Positions 16,442 through 25,323 of a DNA stretch of 64,000 nt are shown here, piece after piece. Origin of the DNA: Arthrobacter sp. ERGS1:01. GTDB taxonomy: Bacteria; Actinomycetota; Actinomycetes; Actinomycetales; Micrococcaceae. Position 1 is the stretch's first letter; each line of letters starts with the position of its first letter. Location of the stretch: NCBI RefSeq assembly GCF_001281315.1, contig NZ_CP012479.1, forward strand, positions 3,782,001-3,846,000, written 5' to 3'. Position numbers and translations under genes: made by a program. The notes under the pieces were generated by a model, which was not told where the DNA came from, made no database searches, and saw only the letters and a list, made by a program, of their open reading frames with translations.

Positions 16442-16942
16442 TTACCGGCCCACAAAATAAACGACGACGCCGGCCGCCCAGGTTCCAGCCGCGAGTGAGG
16501 CAAAGCCGAACTCCGCCACCATGCCCAGTCCGGTGGCCTTCAGCGCGGCCCCGGATGATTCCAGCGCCGGCCGGAACGCCTTGTGCCGCTGGAGTTCGGA
16601 GAGGAACAGGCCCACGGCGAAGCCGATGAGCAACCCCACTACGGGGATCACAAAAAATCCGACGATGCCCAGGACCAGCCCGGCAACCACGGAGCGGCCC
16701 GGTATCTTGCGGGCCTTCATGGCCCGGCCCGTCAGGACGGCGCTGGAAAGCATTCCGGCCGCCACGAAGACGGCCCCCACGCCAAAAACGACCCAGCCAA
16801 CGGGGCCGCCCACCACGAGCGCCCACGCCAGCAGGCTGCCCGCGATCAGCAGGCTCCCGGGTAGTACGGGAATGATGACGCCGACCGCACCGACCACAAT
16901 GGCGAGGCCACATATAACTGTCCACACGATCTGCGCATCCAT
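16442..16942 (-). CDS. DUF456 domain membrane protein
   Basis: 166 residues with four or five membrane spans. The repeated glycine-rich helices VWTVICGLAIVVGAVGVIIPVLPGSLLIAGSLLAWALVVGG and KIPGRSVVAGLVLGIVGFFVIPVVGLLIGFAVGLFLSELQRHK are typical of DUF456, a small membrane family of unknown function. The C-terminal tail ATGLGMVAEFGFASLAAGTWAAGVVVYFVGR forms the last span. Confidence 0.85.
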   Translation of the reverse strand: MDAQIVWTVICGLAIVVGAVGVIIPVLPGSLLIAGSLLAWALVVGGPVGWVVFGVGAVFVAAGMLSSAVLTGRAMKARKIPGRSVVAGLVLGIVGFFVIPVVGLLIGFAVGLFLSELQRHKAFRPALESSGAALKATGLGMVAEFGFASLAAGTWAAGVVVYFVGR

Positions 16943-17024
16943 GCTGCCATCCTGCCAGAGCCGCGCCGGAGCCCGGAATTCTTTCCCGGGCTCCGGCCAC
17001 TGTTAGCCGGCAGCTGGTGTCCGC

Positions 17025-20000
17025 CTAGTGGCGGCGGCGCACCAGCCGGCTTCCGGCCATGGTGCCGGCGCCGAGCAGCAGGACCAGCAGTGCACCAATG
17101 ACCGAGGCGTCAAGGCCCATGGCACCGGTCTTGGCCAGTCCGGCCGCGGGTGTCACACCGCTTCCGGCGGGCACCACGGCGCTTCCCGTGCTTCCCGAGC
17201 CGGCGGTTCCCGAGCCCGTAGGCGTGCCGGTGTTGCCGGTGCCAAGGTCCGCCGAGGCGTTGCAGCCCAGCGCAAATCCGACGCCGTCAAGGGCATCCCC
17301 GGCCGCGTAGAAGTCGGCAAACGGGGCTACCCCGCTGGCCGCCAGGACGGCGGGTGCGGCAGTCGCCGCGTAGACGTTCTTCGCCGGATTCAGGGCCGCC
17401 GTGCGCAGGTCAAGATTGGCCAGCACCACGGCCTTGTAGGAGGTGTCCGTGCCGGGCTTGGCACCGGCCGTGGCCGATTCCAGCGAGCGGCTGAGCACGT
17501 CGGCGCTCAGGGTTCCTTCGTCCCCGTTGAGACTCAGCTTGATGTTGCTGAACGTAACGGACAGGACAGGGCCGGAGCCGTAGTCGTGGCCCGTGAACGC
17601 CACCGTGCCGTCGAAACCGACTGTGCCCGTGCGCTTGACGGCGTCGATGGTGCCTTTACCGCCGGTAAACGTGAACACGCTGTCCGCGCCGGCTGCCTTG
17701 CCGTTGAAGGTGATCTTCCCCTTGGCGATGTTGCCGGTGATGTACTTGCGGAAGGAGTCCTTCACGCCCCAGGCCAGGGTGCCGTTGGTGACAGTCCCCG
17801 CCGTGCACTTCACGTCGGCCGGATTGGCCGGCGTCATCGGCGCAGTTGTGGTCGGAGGAGTTGTCGGCTGTGTTGTCGGCTTCGGGGTTTCCACGGGCTT
17901 GCTCGCGGCGGTGACCTCGATGGCGGCCGTTGCGGTTTCAACAAGTGCCGCCCGGGCCGCTGCTGCGACGTTCGGCTGGGCGGACGTTGCGGTGGCCGTC
18001 ACGGCGTAACGGCCCGGCTTCTGGCCGGCCGGAACGGGCCAGGCGGCGCTGAACGTGCCGTCCTTGCCCACGGTCACGGCCTGTGCAGGAGCACCCGCAA
18101 CCTCGAAGCTGACGGGGTCGAGTGCCTCGCCGGCTTCGTAGAAGTTGGCGAATGCCGGGGCGCCCGCCTTTGAAAGGACGGCCGGCAGCTTGGCGCCCTT
18201 GACGCCAACGGCGTCGGTCGTGACGGCGGCCGTGTCCAGTTCCGCCAGCACCACGTTGCTGAACGTCTGCGCGGCGCCGTCGATGGACTTGCTGCTCGCG
18301 TTGGCCGTGAGGACCTTGTTCTTCACGTCGAGGCGCAGCTTGCTGAAGGTCACTTCCAGGGCGCCGTCGTGGCCGCTCAAGGTGATGGTGCCGGCAAAGT
18401 CGGCCACTTTGGCCGCGGCGTCGAAGCCGGTGGCGGGGAAGTGGTAGCTGCCGTCCGCGTTGGCCTTGGCGCCGTCGGTAGTGCTGATGGTGCCCTTGGC
18501 GATGGGGCCGGCCAGGTACTTCCGGAACGATTCCTTCACGCCCCAGTCGAGGCCCCCTGTTGCCGTGTTCGACGACGGCGCCGCAACGTCCAGCGCCGTG
18601 TCGCCGTTGCTGAACGCGACCGTCGCACCGGGGGTGAAGTTGCTGCCGGCGAACGTGACGGACTTGCCGGCCTCGACGCTCTTCGCCGTGGCGGACAGCG
18701 CCGGAACGGCTCCGGGAACTTCCGGTTCGGGATCGGCAGGGGCTGCGGGATCGGCCCAGGACAGTGCGGTGAACGCGTCCTGGGTCCTGTCGTTCGTGTA
18801 GTCATGGTCCTTGTTGTCCCCGGCCAGCGGCGAGTTGAAGGTGGCCATGAACAGTTTGTCCTTCACTGCGGTGAACCCGCCGTTTTCAAAGACGGTAGTG
18901 ACGGTTGTTTCCAGCGGGCCGAACGTTCCATCGGCACGGACCTGCACGCGCTGGGCGCGTTCGTACAGGGCGGGGCGGGCGTTTCCGCCCGGACCCTGGG
19001 CCACTTCGGCGACGTAGATCCAGCGGCCGGGAGCGTAACCGCTGCCCGTCACGCTGACGGTGAAGCCGTGCTTGAGCCCGTCGGCGGGTGCCACGGTGAG
19101 GACGGGGGCCGGCGTTTCGGGTGCCTTCTCCCCTACCTTGATGGGTGCGTAGAGTTCCTGGGCGGCGTTCGTGGTGCCGCCGGCCGGGTAGGTATACGCA
19201 CCAAAGTTCCCGGTCTCGGGCCACTCAACGGGAGCACCGGAAACCGTCTTCTTCTGCACCGTTAATTCGGCACTAAAGGAACCATCCGCTGAAACCTCAA
19301 CCCACTGGCCCTTGATCGCGGACTGGTACGCCGGAGCAACGGCATCCAACGCCGCCTGGCTCATGGCCCACTTCTGATCCCCCACCACACGGGCGGAGGC
19401 AGGAGCCCCGGCCGACGGCTTCCACGCATCAGCAAACTTGCCAAACACCACATACACGCCGGCAGGCTTGCCCGCCGAAATCGGCGGACGCGCCCCCGCC
19501 GGAGCCAGGTTCGCCTCCGGATCAAAACCAGTCCCCCGAACCACAACCTTCGTCCCCTCCGGCACCGCAGACGTCAACGGCGTCACACCATCGGCAGCAA
19601 AGACAGCCAACGCAGGCGTCCACACCTTGGGAGCGTCCCCCACGGTGATGGGTGCGTAGAGTTCCTGGGCGGCGTTCGTGGTGCCGCCGGCCGGGTAGGT
19701 ATACGCACCAAAGTTCCCGGTCTCGGGCCACTCAACGGGAGCACCGGAAACCGTCTTCTTCTGCACCGTTAATTCGGCACTAAAGGAACCATCCGCTGAA
19801 ACCTCAACCCACTGGCCCTTGATCGCGGACTGGTACGCCGGAGCAACGGCATCCAACGCCGCCTGGCTCATGGCCCACTTCTGATCCCCCACCACACGGG
19901 CGGAGGCAGGAGCCCCGGCCGACGGCTTCCACGCATCAGCAAACTTGCCAAACACCACATACACGCCGGCAGGCTTGCCCGCCGAAATCGGCGGACGCGC

Positions 20001-21032
20001 CCCCGCCGGAGCCAGGTTCGCCTCCGGATCAAAACCAGTACCCCGAACCACAACCTTCGTCCCCTCCGGCACCGCCGAGGTCAACGGCGTCACACCATCG
20101 GCGGCAAAGACAGCCAACGCAGGCGTCCACACCTTGGCGGGAGCCTTCACGGTCAGTGCGGCGGCCTCGGAGTAGACCACGCCGCCGGTGTTGGTGAAGG
20201 CTGCGCGGTACAGATTGCCGTTATGGGCTTCGTCGGCGGTGAGCATCAGCTGTTCGCTTGTGGCGCCGGGGATGTCGGTCCAGGCGCCGGTGCCGGCCGC
20301 GGAGAGCTGCCATTGAACGGATTCGTGGCCCGCGGCCGCGGCGGTGAAGGTTGCCGTTTCGCCGGCGTTAACGCTCACAGGCGACGGCGACGTGCCCACG
20401 ACGGGCGCGGCAACGGTCGTCGTGAACGCGACGTTGAACGTCAGCGGGTCAAAAGCCGCCCCGGCGTCGTAGGAGTCGGAGAACGCGGCTACGCCGTCGG
20501 CGTGCAGGGCCGTGGGCAGCGCCGTGCCAGCAAAGGCAGAGCCGGTTTCCTGTGCGCCGGCGCCGACGGTGGCGAGTTTGACGTCGTCGTACGTCACCAG
20601 CTCGCCGCTGGACATGGACTTGCTGACGACGTCGGCCAGCAGCAGGCCGTTGGCCAAATCGATCCGGATGTCCGAGATGGTCAGTGCCAGCAGCCCGTTG
20701 TGGCCGGAAAACGCGACGGAACCGCCAAAGGCGGCCGTCCGTGCGGCGGGGTCGACGCCGGTGGCCGGGAAGGCGAACGTGCCGTCGGCATTCGTTGCGG
20801 CACCGCCGGCGGTGGTGATGGTGCCCTTGGCGATGTTGCCCGAAATGTAGTTGCGGAACGCCTTGTTGACGCCCCAGTCGAGCTGTCCGCCGGTCAATTC
20901 GACGGTGCCGGCGGCCGCTTCCACGGCCTGGGCGGCGGGTGCGGTAGCGGCCACGCCCGAGCCGGCAATGGCCAGCGCGGCCAGGAGGCCCAGGGGCTTG
21001 CGCCACCAGGGCGCGCGGGAAGCAGGTGCCAC
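17025..21032 (-). CDS. htaA: cell-wall-anchored heme-binding protein with three HtaA domains and a tandem repeat
   Basis: About 1335 residues from the GTG at 21032, which has GGAGG six bases upstream (the ATG at 21062 is the alternative). A signal peptide (to AQA, about residue 36) precedes HtaA domain 1 (about 44-222), two virtually identical 169-residue units (about 298-461 and 468-630) and an Ig-like domain. HtaA domains 2 (about 823-982) and 3 (about 1076-1254) follow, then a Pro/Thr-poor linker and the sortase signal LAKTG (about 1299), a hydrophobic helix and RRRH. Each HtaA domain keeps the WGV-x5-FR(N/K)Y tyrosine and the GH(N/D) histidine that bind heme in Corynebacterium HtaA. It probably takes heme from host or environmental hemoproteins and hands it to HmuT. 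Confidence 0.9.
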   Translation of the reverse strand: MAPASRAPWWRKPLGLLAALAIAGSGVAATAPAAQAVEAAAGTVELTGGQLDWGVNKAFRNYISGNIAKGTITTAGGAATNADGTFAFPATGVDPAARTAAFGGSVAFSGHNGLLALTISDIRIDLANGLLLADVVSKSMSSGELVTYDDVKLATVGAGAQETGSAFAGTALPTALHADGVAAFSDSYDAGAAFDPLTFNVAFTTTVAAPVVGTSPSPVSVNAGETATFTAAAAGHESVQWQLSAAGTGAWTDIPGATSEQLMLTADEAHNGNLYRAAFTNTGGVVYSEAAALTVKAPAKVWTPALAVFAADGVTPLTSAVPEGTKVVVRGTGFDPEANLAPAGARPPISAGKPAGVYVVFGKFADAWKPSAGAPASARVVGDQKWAMSQAALDAVAPAYQSAIKGQWVEVSADGSFSAELTVQKKTVSGAPVEWPETGNFGAYTYPAGGTTNAAQELYAPITVGDAPKVWTPALAVFAADGVTPLTSAVPEGTKVVVRGTGFDPEANLAPAGARPPISAGKPAGVYVVFGKFADAWKPSAGAPASARVVGDQKWAMSQAALDAVAPAYQSAIKGQWVEVSADGSFSAELTVQKKTVSGAPVEWPETGNFGAYTYPAGGTTNAAQELYAPIKVGEKAPETPAPVLTVAPADGLKHGFTVSVTGSGYAPGRWIYVAEVAQGPGGNARPALYERAQRVQVRADGTFGPLETTVTTVFENGGFTAVKDKLFMATFNSPLAGDNKDHDYTNDRTQDAFTALSWADPAAPADPEPEVPGAVPALSATAKSVEAGKSVTFAGSNFTPGATVAFSNGDTALDVAAPSSNTATGGLDWGVKESFRKYLAGPIAKGTISTTDGAKANADGSYHFPATGFDAAAKVADFAGTITLSGHDGALEVTFSKLRLDVKNKVLTANASSKSIDGAAQTFSNVVLAELDTAAVTTDAVGVKGAKLPAVLSKAGAPAFANFYEAGEALDPVSFEVAGAPAQAVTVGKDGTFSAAWPVPAGQKPGRYAVTATATSAQPNVAAAARAALVETATAAIEVTAASKPVETPKPTTQPTTPPTTTAPMTPANPADVKCTAGTVTNGTLAWGVKDSFRKYITGNIAKGKITFNGKAAGADSVFTFTGGKGTIDAVKRTGTVGFDGTVAFTGHDYGSGPVLSVTFSNIKLSLNGDEGTLSADVLSRSLESATAGAKPGTDTSYKAVVLANLDLRTAALNPAKNVYAATAAPAVLAASGVAPFADFYAAGDALDGVGFALGCNASADLGTGNTGTPTGSGTAGSGSTGSAVVPAGSGVTPAAGLAKTGAMGLDASVIGALLVLLLGAGTMAGSRLVRRRH
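19141..20137 (-). repeat. 507-bp tandem duplication inside htaA
   Basis: Copy A (19141-19629) and copy B (19648-20137) are spaced by exactly 507 bp (169 codons). They differ at only a few bases in the blocks compared, and the encoded stretch from VWTPALAVFAADG to NAAQELYAPI is the same in both. The identity is much higher than between the HtaA domains, indicating a recent in-frame duplication. Confidence 0.92.
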
Positions 21033-21064
21033 GAAATTCCTCCGTGTTTGTGAAGTGGGCATGG

Positions 21065-21823
21065 TCAGTTACCTGCCTTTCGGCGGCGGGACACGACGAC
21101 GGCGCCGGCACCGGCGGCCAGCAGCACTGCTCCGCCGGCCAGGACGATGCCCGTGGTGGCGCCGGTTTTCGCCAGGCCCTTAGCGGCGCTGCCGGATGTG
21201 GCGCTGCCGGGGGCGGCCGCCGGGGATTCCGCGGCGGCGGGTGCCGCCGCGTCACCGAAGCTGACGGGGATCATGACGTCGGCGCTGCGGTCGGCACTAC
21301 GGGTATGGTCGGCGCGGGTGACGATGACGCAGCCGTTGGGGGCCTTGGCCTTGTCCTCGCAATTCGTCATGGTGTCGGCGGCCTGCACGGACAGTGCCAC
21401 GGAGAACGAGCCCTTTCCGCCGGCCTCGGTGAACGGCTGGGCGAGGCCCTGGCCGTAGGCGGGCGGGTTCGAGGAGATCCACACGGAGCTTCCGCTGCCG
21501 CCGGAGGTGTCCACGCCGCCCAGGCACGGGGTGGCCACGGCGCCGGCGCCGTTGAAGACGCACACGCCAACGTAGATGCCCTTGGCCAGGTCATAGCCGG
21601 AACCGCTGACCTGCACGGAATCACCGGCTGCCTTCAGGCCCGTGCCGCGGTCCACGGTGAGCTGCTGCCCGCCTGCTCCGCCCGCGGATTCGGCCATGGC
21701 TCCGGCCCCCGCAACGAGCGCGAGTCCGGTTGCCAATCCCACGGCCGCGGCGGTCCTGGCCACTACCCCGGCTTTCCCCATACTTGGTGTCCTGGCCGCT
21801 GTCCGGCCGGTGGTTCCCCTCAT
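21065..21823 (-). CDS. LAKTG-anchored surface protein linked to heme uptake, Ig-like
   Basis: 252 residues from ATG 21823, which has AAGGAGA a few bases upstream. A signal peptide (GLATGLALVAGAGAMAESA) is followed by one beta-rich domain, QLTVDRGTGLKAAGDSVQVSGSGYDLAKGIYVGVCVFNG in outline. Four cysteines (VCVF, TPCLG, TNCEDK, GCVIV) are likely disulfide-bonded. The chain ends in LAKTG, a hydrophobic helix and RRRKAGN. It has no HtaA motif. The GSGY-x4-G-x-YV pattern resembles the Ig-like domain within the adjacent htaA product. First gene of the operon; htaA follows with a gap of 2 bases (ATG) or 32 bases (GTG). It may scaffold or bind heme; this is inference from context. Confidence 0.8.
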   Translation of the reverse strand: MRGTTGRTAARTPSMGKAGVVARTAAAVGLATGLALVAGAGAMAESAGGAGGQQLTVDRGTGLKAAGDSVQVSGSGYDLAKGIYVGVCVFNGAGAVATPCLGGVDTSGGSGSSVWISSNPPAYGQGLAQPFTEAGGKGSFSVALSVQAADTMTNCEDKAKAPNGCVIVTRADHTRSADRSADVMIPVSFGDAAAPAAAESPAAAPGSATSGSAAKGLAKTGATTGIVLAGGAVLLAAGAGAVVVSRRRKAGN

Positions 21824-21922
21824 GCTTCTCCTTGGAATCGGTGCGAGTGCGGCCGCGCGCCATCGCCGCGCGGCCTTGGGAAGGATGCGTGGACGTTGAT
21901 GCAGGTGATGAGCGCGGTGCAG

Positions 21923-21954
21923 TGATGAAGTGCTGTGCTGATGAAGTGCTGTGC
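21923..21954. repeat. two exact 16-bp tandem repeats in the htaA-operon leader
   Basis: TGATGAAGTGCTGTGC occurs twice head to tail (21923-21938 and 21939-21954) between the iron box and the first surface-protein gene. It would lie in the 5' untranslated leader. Confidence 0.85.
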
Positions 21955-22013
21955 TGGCGCCGTGGCGGTGCCGCCAATTACGCAACACTTTCTTGATGTA
22001 ACCCTAACCTAAC

Positions 22014-22032
22014 CTAGGGTAGGCTTACTTAA
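22014..22032. promoter_or_regulatory. DtxR/IdeR-type iron box in the htaA/hmuT divergent promoter
   Basis: CTAGGGTAGGCTTACTTAA matches the 19-bp DtxR consensus TWAGGTWAGSCTWACCTWA at 16 of 19 positions (hand alignment). It overlaps a run of CCTAA direct repeats (22003-22013). The site lies 70-90 bases before hmuT and about 190 bases before the surface-protein operon, so iron-bound DtxR would shut off both directions. Confidence 0.7.
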
Positions 22033-22102
22033 GCAAATCGACGCCGGCCAGTGGCCCGGCGTCGGGCCATGTACGCCTTTACGGCCTCAAACTGGGGAAT
22101 CA

Positions 22103-23287
22103 ATGAAATTCGCTTTAGCTGCCCTGCGCGCCCGTGCGGGTTTCCGGGCCGCCGTGCTGCCGGCTGCGCTGCCCGTCGCGCTGGTCCTTGCCCTGGCCGT
22201 TTCCGGCTGCGCACCGCAGGCTCGGGACGCCGCGGGCTCGGCGGCCGGCCCCGCGGGCGCCACCGCACGCGGCCCCGTTGCAGCCTGCTCCGACGGCACG
22301 GCCGGAAAGCTGCCGCTGAAGTCCGAATGGGGCGCCACAACTTCCGCGCGGCCGGCTGCCAGTCCCGCCACGGGTCCGGCCACCGCCAAAACGTCCGGCA
22401 TCACGCTGCCCATGGTCACCCCGGCACCCACGCCGCAACTTCCCGTCACCGTGACCTCCTGCGACGGCACCGCCGTTTCCGTCACGGACGTCAGCCGGAT
22501 TGTCACGATCGACCTTTACGGGACCCTGACCGAAATCGTGCACGGGCTGGGACTCGGCGCCAACGTCGTCGGCCATGACCGGGCAGCGGACTTCCCCGAG
22601 GCCGCCAAAGGCAAGGTGGTCACCCCATCCGGCCACGACCTCAACGCCGAGGCCATCACGGCCCTTGACCCCACCCTGATCCTCACAGACACAACGATTG
22701 GCCCGCTCGAGGTCCAGCAGCAGCTGCGAAACATCGGCATTCCGGTAATCTTCTTCGACCCGGCCCGCACCCTGCCGGGCATCAGCCACCAGATCAACGC
22801 GGTTGCCGCCGCACTGGGCGTCCCCGCCGCAGGCACGGAACTGAACGCCGCGGTGGGCGCCGACATGTCGGCCGCACTGGCCATGGTCCCGCACGAAAGC
22901 AAGGCGCTGCGCATCGCGTTCTTGTACGTGCGCGGCACGGCGGGCGTCTACCTGATGTCCGGGCCCGGGTCCGGCGCCGACGACATGATCGAGGCGATCG
23001 GCGCCACGGACGTCGGCACGGACATCGGGCTGACGATGCCGTTCACGCAGCTGACCTCCGAGGCCCTGATCAAATCGGAGCCGGACGTGTTGTTGCTCAT
23101 GACGGGCGGCCTGAAATCCGTGGGTGGGGTGGACGGCCTCCTGAAAATCCAGGGCATCGCACAAACCCCCGCGGGGGCGTCGCGCCGGATCGTCGACGTC
23201 GCCGACGGCTCACTGCTCGGCTTCGGCCCCCGCACGGGCCAGGTCATCAAGGCCCTGTCCGCCGCGGTCTACGGGGCAACGCCGTGA
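22103..23287 (+). CDS. hmuT: heme ABC transporter substrate-binding lipoprotein HmuT
   Basis: 394 residues. A lipoprotein signal with lipobox LAVSGC (Cys about 34) is followed by a proline/alanine-rich spacer of about 100 residues. The periplasmic-binding fold of heme/cobalamin/siderophore transporters (PeripBP type II) follows: SRIVTIDLYGTLTEIVHGLGLGANVVGHDRAADFPEAA, ITALDPTLILTDTTIG and TLPGISHQINAVAAALGVP. HmuT binds heme, received from HtaA-type surface proteins, through Tyr/His ligands. The start is supported by GGGGA five bases before the ATG. First gene of hmuTUV; the stop overlaps hmuU as GTGA. Confidence 0.92.
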   Translation: MKFALAALRARAGFRAAVLPAALPVALVLALAVSGCAPQARDAAGSAAGPAGATARGPVAACSDGTAGKLPLKSEWGATTSARPAASPATGPATAKTSGITLPMVTPAPTPQLPVTVTSCDGTAVSVTDVSRIVTIDLYGTLTEIVHGLGLGANVVGHDRAADFPEAAKGKVVTPSGHDLNAEAITALDPTLILTDTTIGPLEVQQQLRNIGIPVIFFDPARTLPGISHQINAVAAALGVPAAGTELNAAVGADMSAALAMVPHESKALRIAFLYVRGTAGVYLMSGPGSGADDMIEAIGATDVGTDIGLTMPFTQLTSEALIKSEPDVLLLMTGGLKSVGGVDGLLKIQGIAQTPAGASRRIVDVADGSLLGFGPRTGQVIKALSAAVYGATP

Positions 23288-24435
23288 CCCTGACCCGCCC
23301 AACGACGACGGCGGCCAGCGAGCCCGCCCTGGCCGCCGCAGGCCGGAGCCGTTCCGCGAAGGACACGCTGATCTTGACGGTGCTGGGCGCCGCACTGGCC
23401 GTCACCGCGGTGGTTGCCGCCGGCAGCGGACAGCTGGGGATTGCCCCGTTGGAGGTGCTGGGCACCATCACCCACGGTTTCAACAACTGGGTGCAGGGCT
23501 GGCTGGACTACTTTGGCGTGAACGTGCAAAGCCCCTTCGGGATCGGCCCGCTGCCCGGGCACGCCCGCGGCTACGAGACCCTGTGGACCGTGCGTTTTCC
23601 GCGCGTTGCCCTCGCCATGATCGTGGGCGCCGCGCTGGCGTGCTCGGGCACGGTCATGCAGGGGGTCTTTGGCAACCCGCTGGCGGAACCGGCCGTCGTC
23701 GGCGTCTCCTCCGGCGCGGCAGTGGGCGCCAGCACGGCGATCGTGACGGGCCTGGCCGGCTACGGCAACTGGGTGGTTGCCGCCTTCGCCTTCCTCGGCG
23801 GCCTCATCACCACCTTGCTGGTCTACAGCCTCTCCCGCAGCCGCGGCCGCACCGAGGTGGTCACCCTGGTACTGACGGGCATTGCCGTGAACGCTTTCAC
23901 CTTTGCCATGATCGCCTTCTACACCTTCGTTGCCGATCCCAACGCCCGCGAACAACTGATCTTTTGGCAGCTGGGCAGCCTCAACGGCGCCGGCTGGGTC
24001 AGCGTGGCCTCCGTGCTGCCGCTGCTGATCGCCGGCCTGGCCATGGCCTTTGCGGCGGCCCCCAAGCTCGATCTGCTGGCGCTGGGCGAACGCCCCGCCC
24101 GGCATGTTGGCGTCAACGTGGAGCGGCTGCGCATGCGAATGATCGTCACGGTGGCCCTTTTGGTGGGCGCCGGCGTGGCCTTCACCGGCATCGTAAGTTT
24201 TGTGGGCCTGGTGGTGCCGCACCTGATCCGCATCATTGCCGGGCCCGGGCACCGGCTGCTGCTGCCCGCGAGTGCGCTGGGCGGTGCCCTGCTGGTGCTG
24301 CTGGCCGATCTGGGCGCCCGTACCCTGGTCCCCTATTCCGATCTGCCGCTGGGCATGTTGACGGCGCTCATTGGCGGCCCGTTCTTCTTCTGGCTGCTGC
24401 GGCGCACCCGCAACGAACAGGGAGGCTGGGCATGA
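23284..24435 (+). CDS. hmuU: heme ABC transporter permease HmuU (FecCD family)
   Basis: 383 residues, about ten membrane spans of the FecCD/BtuC family. Conserved blocks include LWTVRFPRVALAMIVGAALACSGTVMQGVFGNPLAEPAVVGVSSGAAVGA, FWQLGSLNGAGW, RHVGVNVERLRM and FVGLVVPHLIRIIAGPGHRLLLPASALGGALLVLLADLGAR. It forms the membrane channel with HmuV. It starts at GTG 23284, overlapping the hmuT stop by four bases, and overlaps hmuV as ATGA, so all three are translationally coupled. Confidence 0.93.
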   Translation: MTLTRPTTTAASEPALAAAGRSRSAKDTLILTVLGAALAVTAVVAAGSGQLGIAPLEVLGTITHGFNNWVQGWLDYFGVNVQSPFGIGPLPGHARGYETLWTVRFPRVALAMIVGAALACSGTVMQGVFGNPLAEPAVVGVSSGAAVGASTAIVTGLAGYGNWVVAAFAFLGGLITTLLVYSLSRSRGRTEVVTLVLTGIAVNAFTFAMIAFYTFVADPNAREQLIFWQLGSLNGAGWVSVASVLPLLIAGLAMAFAAAPKLDLLALGERPARHVGVNVERLRMRMIVTVALLVGAGVAFTGIVSFVGLVVPHLIRIIAGPGHRLLLPASALGGALLVLLADLGARTLVPYSDLPLGMLTALIGGPFFFWLLRRTRNEQGGWA

Positions 24436-25262
24436 GCCTGCTCGACGCCTTCCGCACCCCGCCGGCGGCGATGCCCCAGGCAACCCTCCCGGGCCGGCCC
24501 GCCATGGAGGTCACCGGTGCCACGGTGGAACGCGGCGGCAGGGACGTCCTGACGAATGTCACCCTGCCCGTGATTGCCGGGGAGGTCCTGGCGCTCGTGG
24601 GCCCCAACGGCGCCGGAAAGTCCACCCTGCTGGCCGCCCTGGCCGGGGACGTGCCGTTGCGCGCCGGCCACATCGAGCTTGCCGGGGAGCGGCTGCACCA
24701 CTGGTCGCCGGCCGAGCTTGCCCTGCGCCGCGCCGTGCTGCTCCAACACGTGTCCCTGAGTTTTCCCTTCACCGTCCGCGAGGTGGTGGGGATGGGGCGG
24801 GCGCCGTGGTCCAACACCGCGGCGGCGGACCGCGACGACGAACTGGTGGCCGCGGCCATGGCCGACACCGACGTCACGGTATTTGCGGGACGCAAGTTTT
24901 CGGCACTGTCCGGCGGCGAGAAGGCCCGGGTGGCGCTGGCACGGGTGTTGGCCCAGGACACCGGCGTCGTCATGCTTGACGAGCCGACGGCGGCCCTGGA
25001 CCTGCGGCACCAGGAACAGGTGCTGGCCGTGGCGCGGCGCCGCGCGGAGGCCGGGAACGCCGTCGTCGTGGTCCTTCACGACCTCAACCTTGCGGCCGGC
25101 TACGCGGACAAGGTGGCCGTGCTGGAACAGGGCCGGCTGGCGGCGCTTGGCACCCCCGCGGATGTGCTGTCCGCGGAGCTGCTCAGCCGCGTCTACCGGC
25201 ACGGGATCGACGTCATGGCCCACCCGGTCACGGGCCGGAGCATCGTCCTGCCGCGCCGCTGA
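24432..25262 (+). CDS. hmuV: heme ABC transporter ATP-binding protein HmuV
   Basis: 276 residues. Walker A GPNGAGKST is at about residue 57, the Q-loop in VLLQHVSLSFPFTVREVVGMGR, the signature LSGGEKAR at about 159, Walker B VVMLDEPTAALD at about 180 and the H-loop LHDLN at about 216. HWSPAELALRRAVL is the HmuV-type insertion. It powers heme import through HmuU. ATG 24432 overlaps the hmuU stop. Confidence 0.93.
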   Translation: MSLLDAFRTPPAAMPQATLPGRPAMEVTGATVERGGRDVLTNVTLPVIAGEVLALVGPNGAGKSTLLAALAGDVPLRAGHIELAGERLHHWSPAELALRRAVLLQHVSLSFPFTVREVVGMGRAPWSNTAAADRDDELVAAAMADTDVTVFAGRKFSALSGGEKARVALARVLAQDTGVVMLDEPTAALDLRHQEQVLAVARRRAEAGNAVVVVLHDLNLAAGYADKVAVLEQGRLAALGTPADVLSAELLSRVYRHGIDVMAHPVTGRSIVLPRR

Positions 25263-25310
25263 GCATCCGCGGGCACCATTCACAATGCCTTGATTGCCAA
25301 CCCCACGGCC

Positions 25311-25316
25311 TAGACT
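25311..25316 (+). promoter_or_regulatory. -10 element TAGACT of a likely leaderless promoter
   Basis: TAGACT lies seven bases upstream of GTG 25324. This supports the GTG rather than the upstream in-frame TTG at 25294 as the start of the DUF2079 gene, and suggests transcription separate from hmuTUV. Confidence 0.4.
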
Positions 25317-25323
25317 TGCAAGG

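Noticed and set aside
19141..20137. CRISPR-like or insertion-sequence repeats
   Set aside because: There are only two copies, 507 bp long, in frame within a single coding sequence; no spacers, cas genes or transposase.
22003..22013. A second, independent DtxR box in the CCTAA repeats next to 22014
   Set aside because: Only one half-site fits the consensus; the other half fails at most positions.
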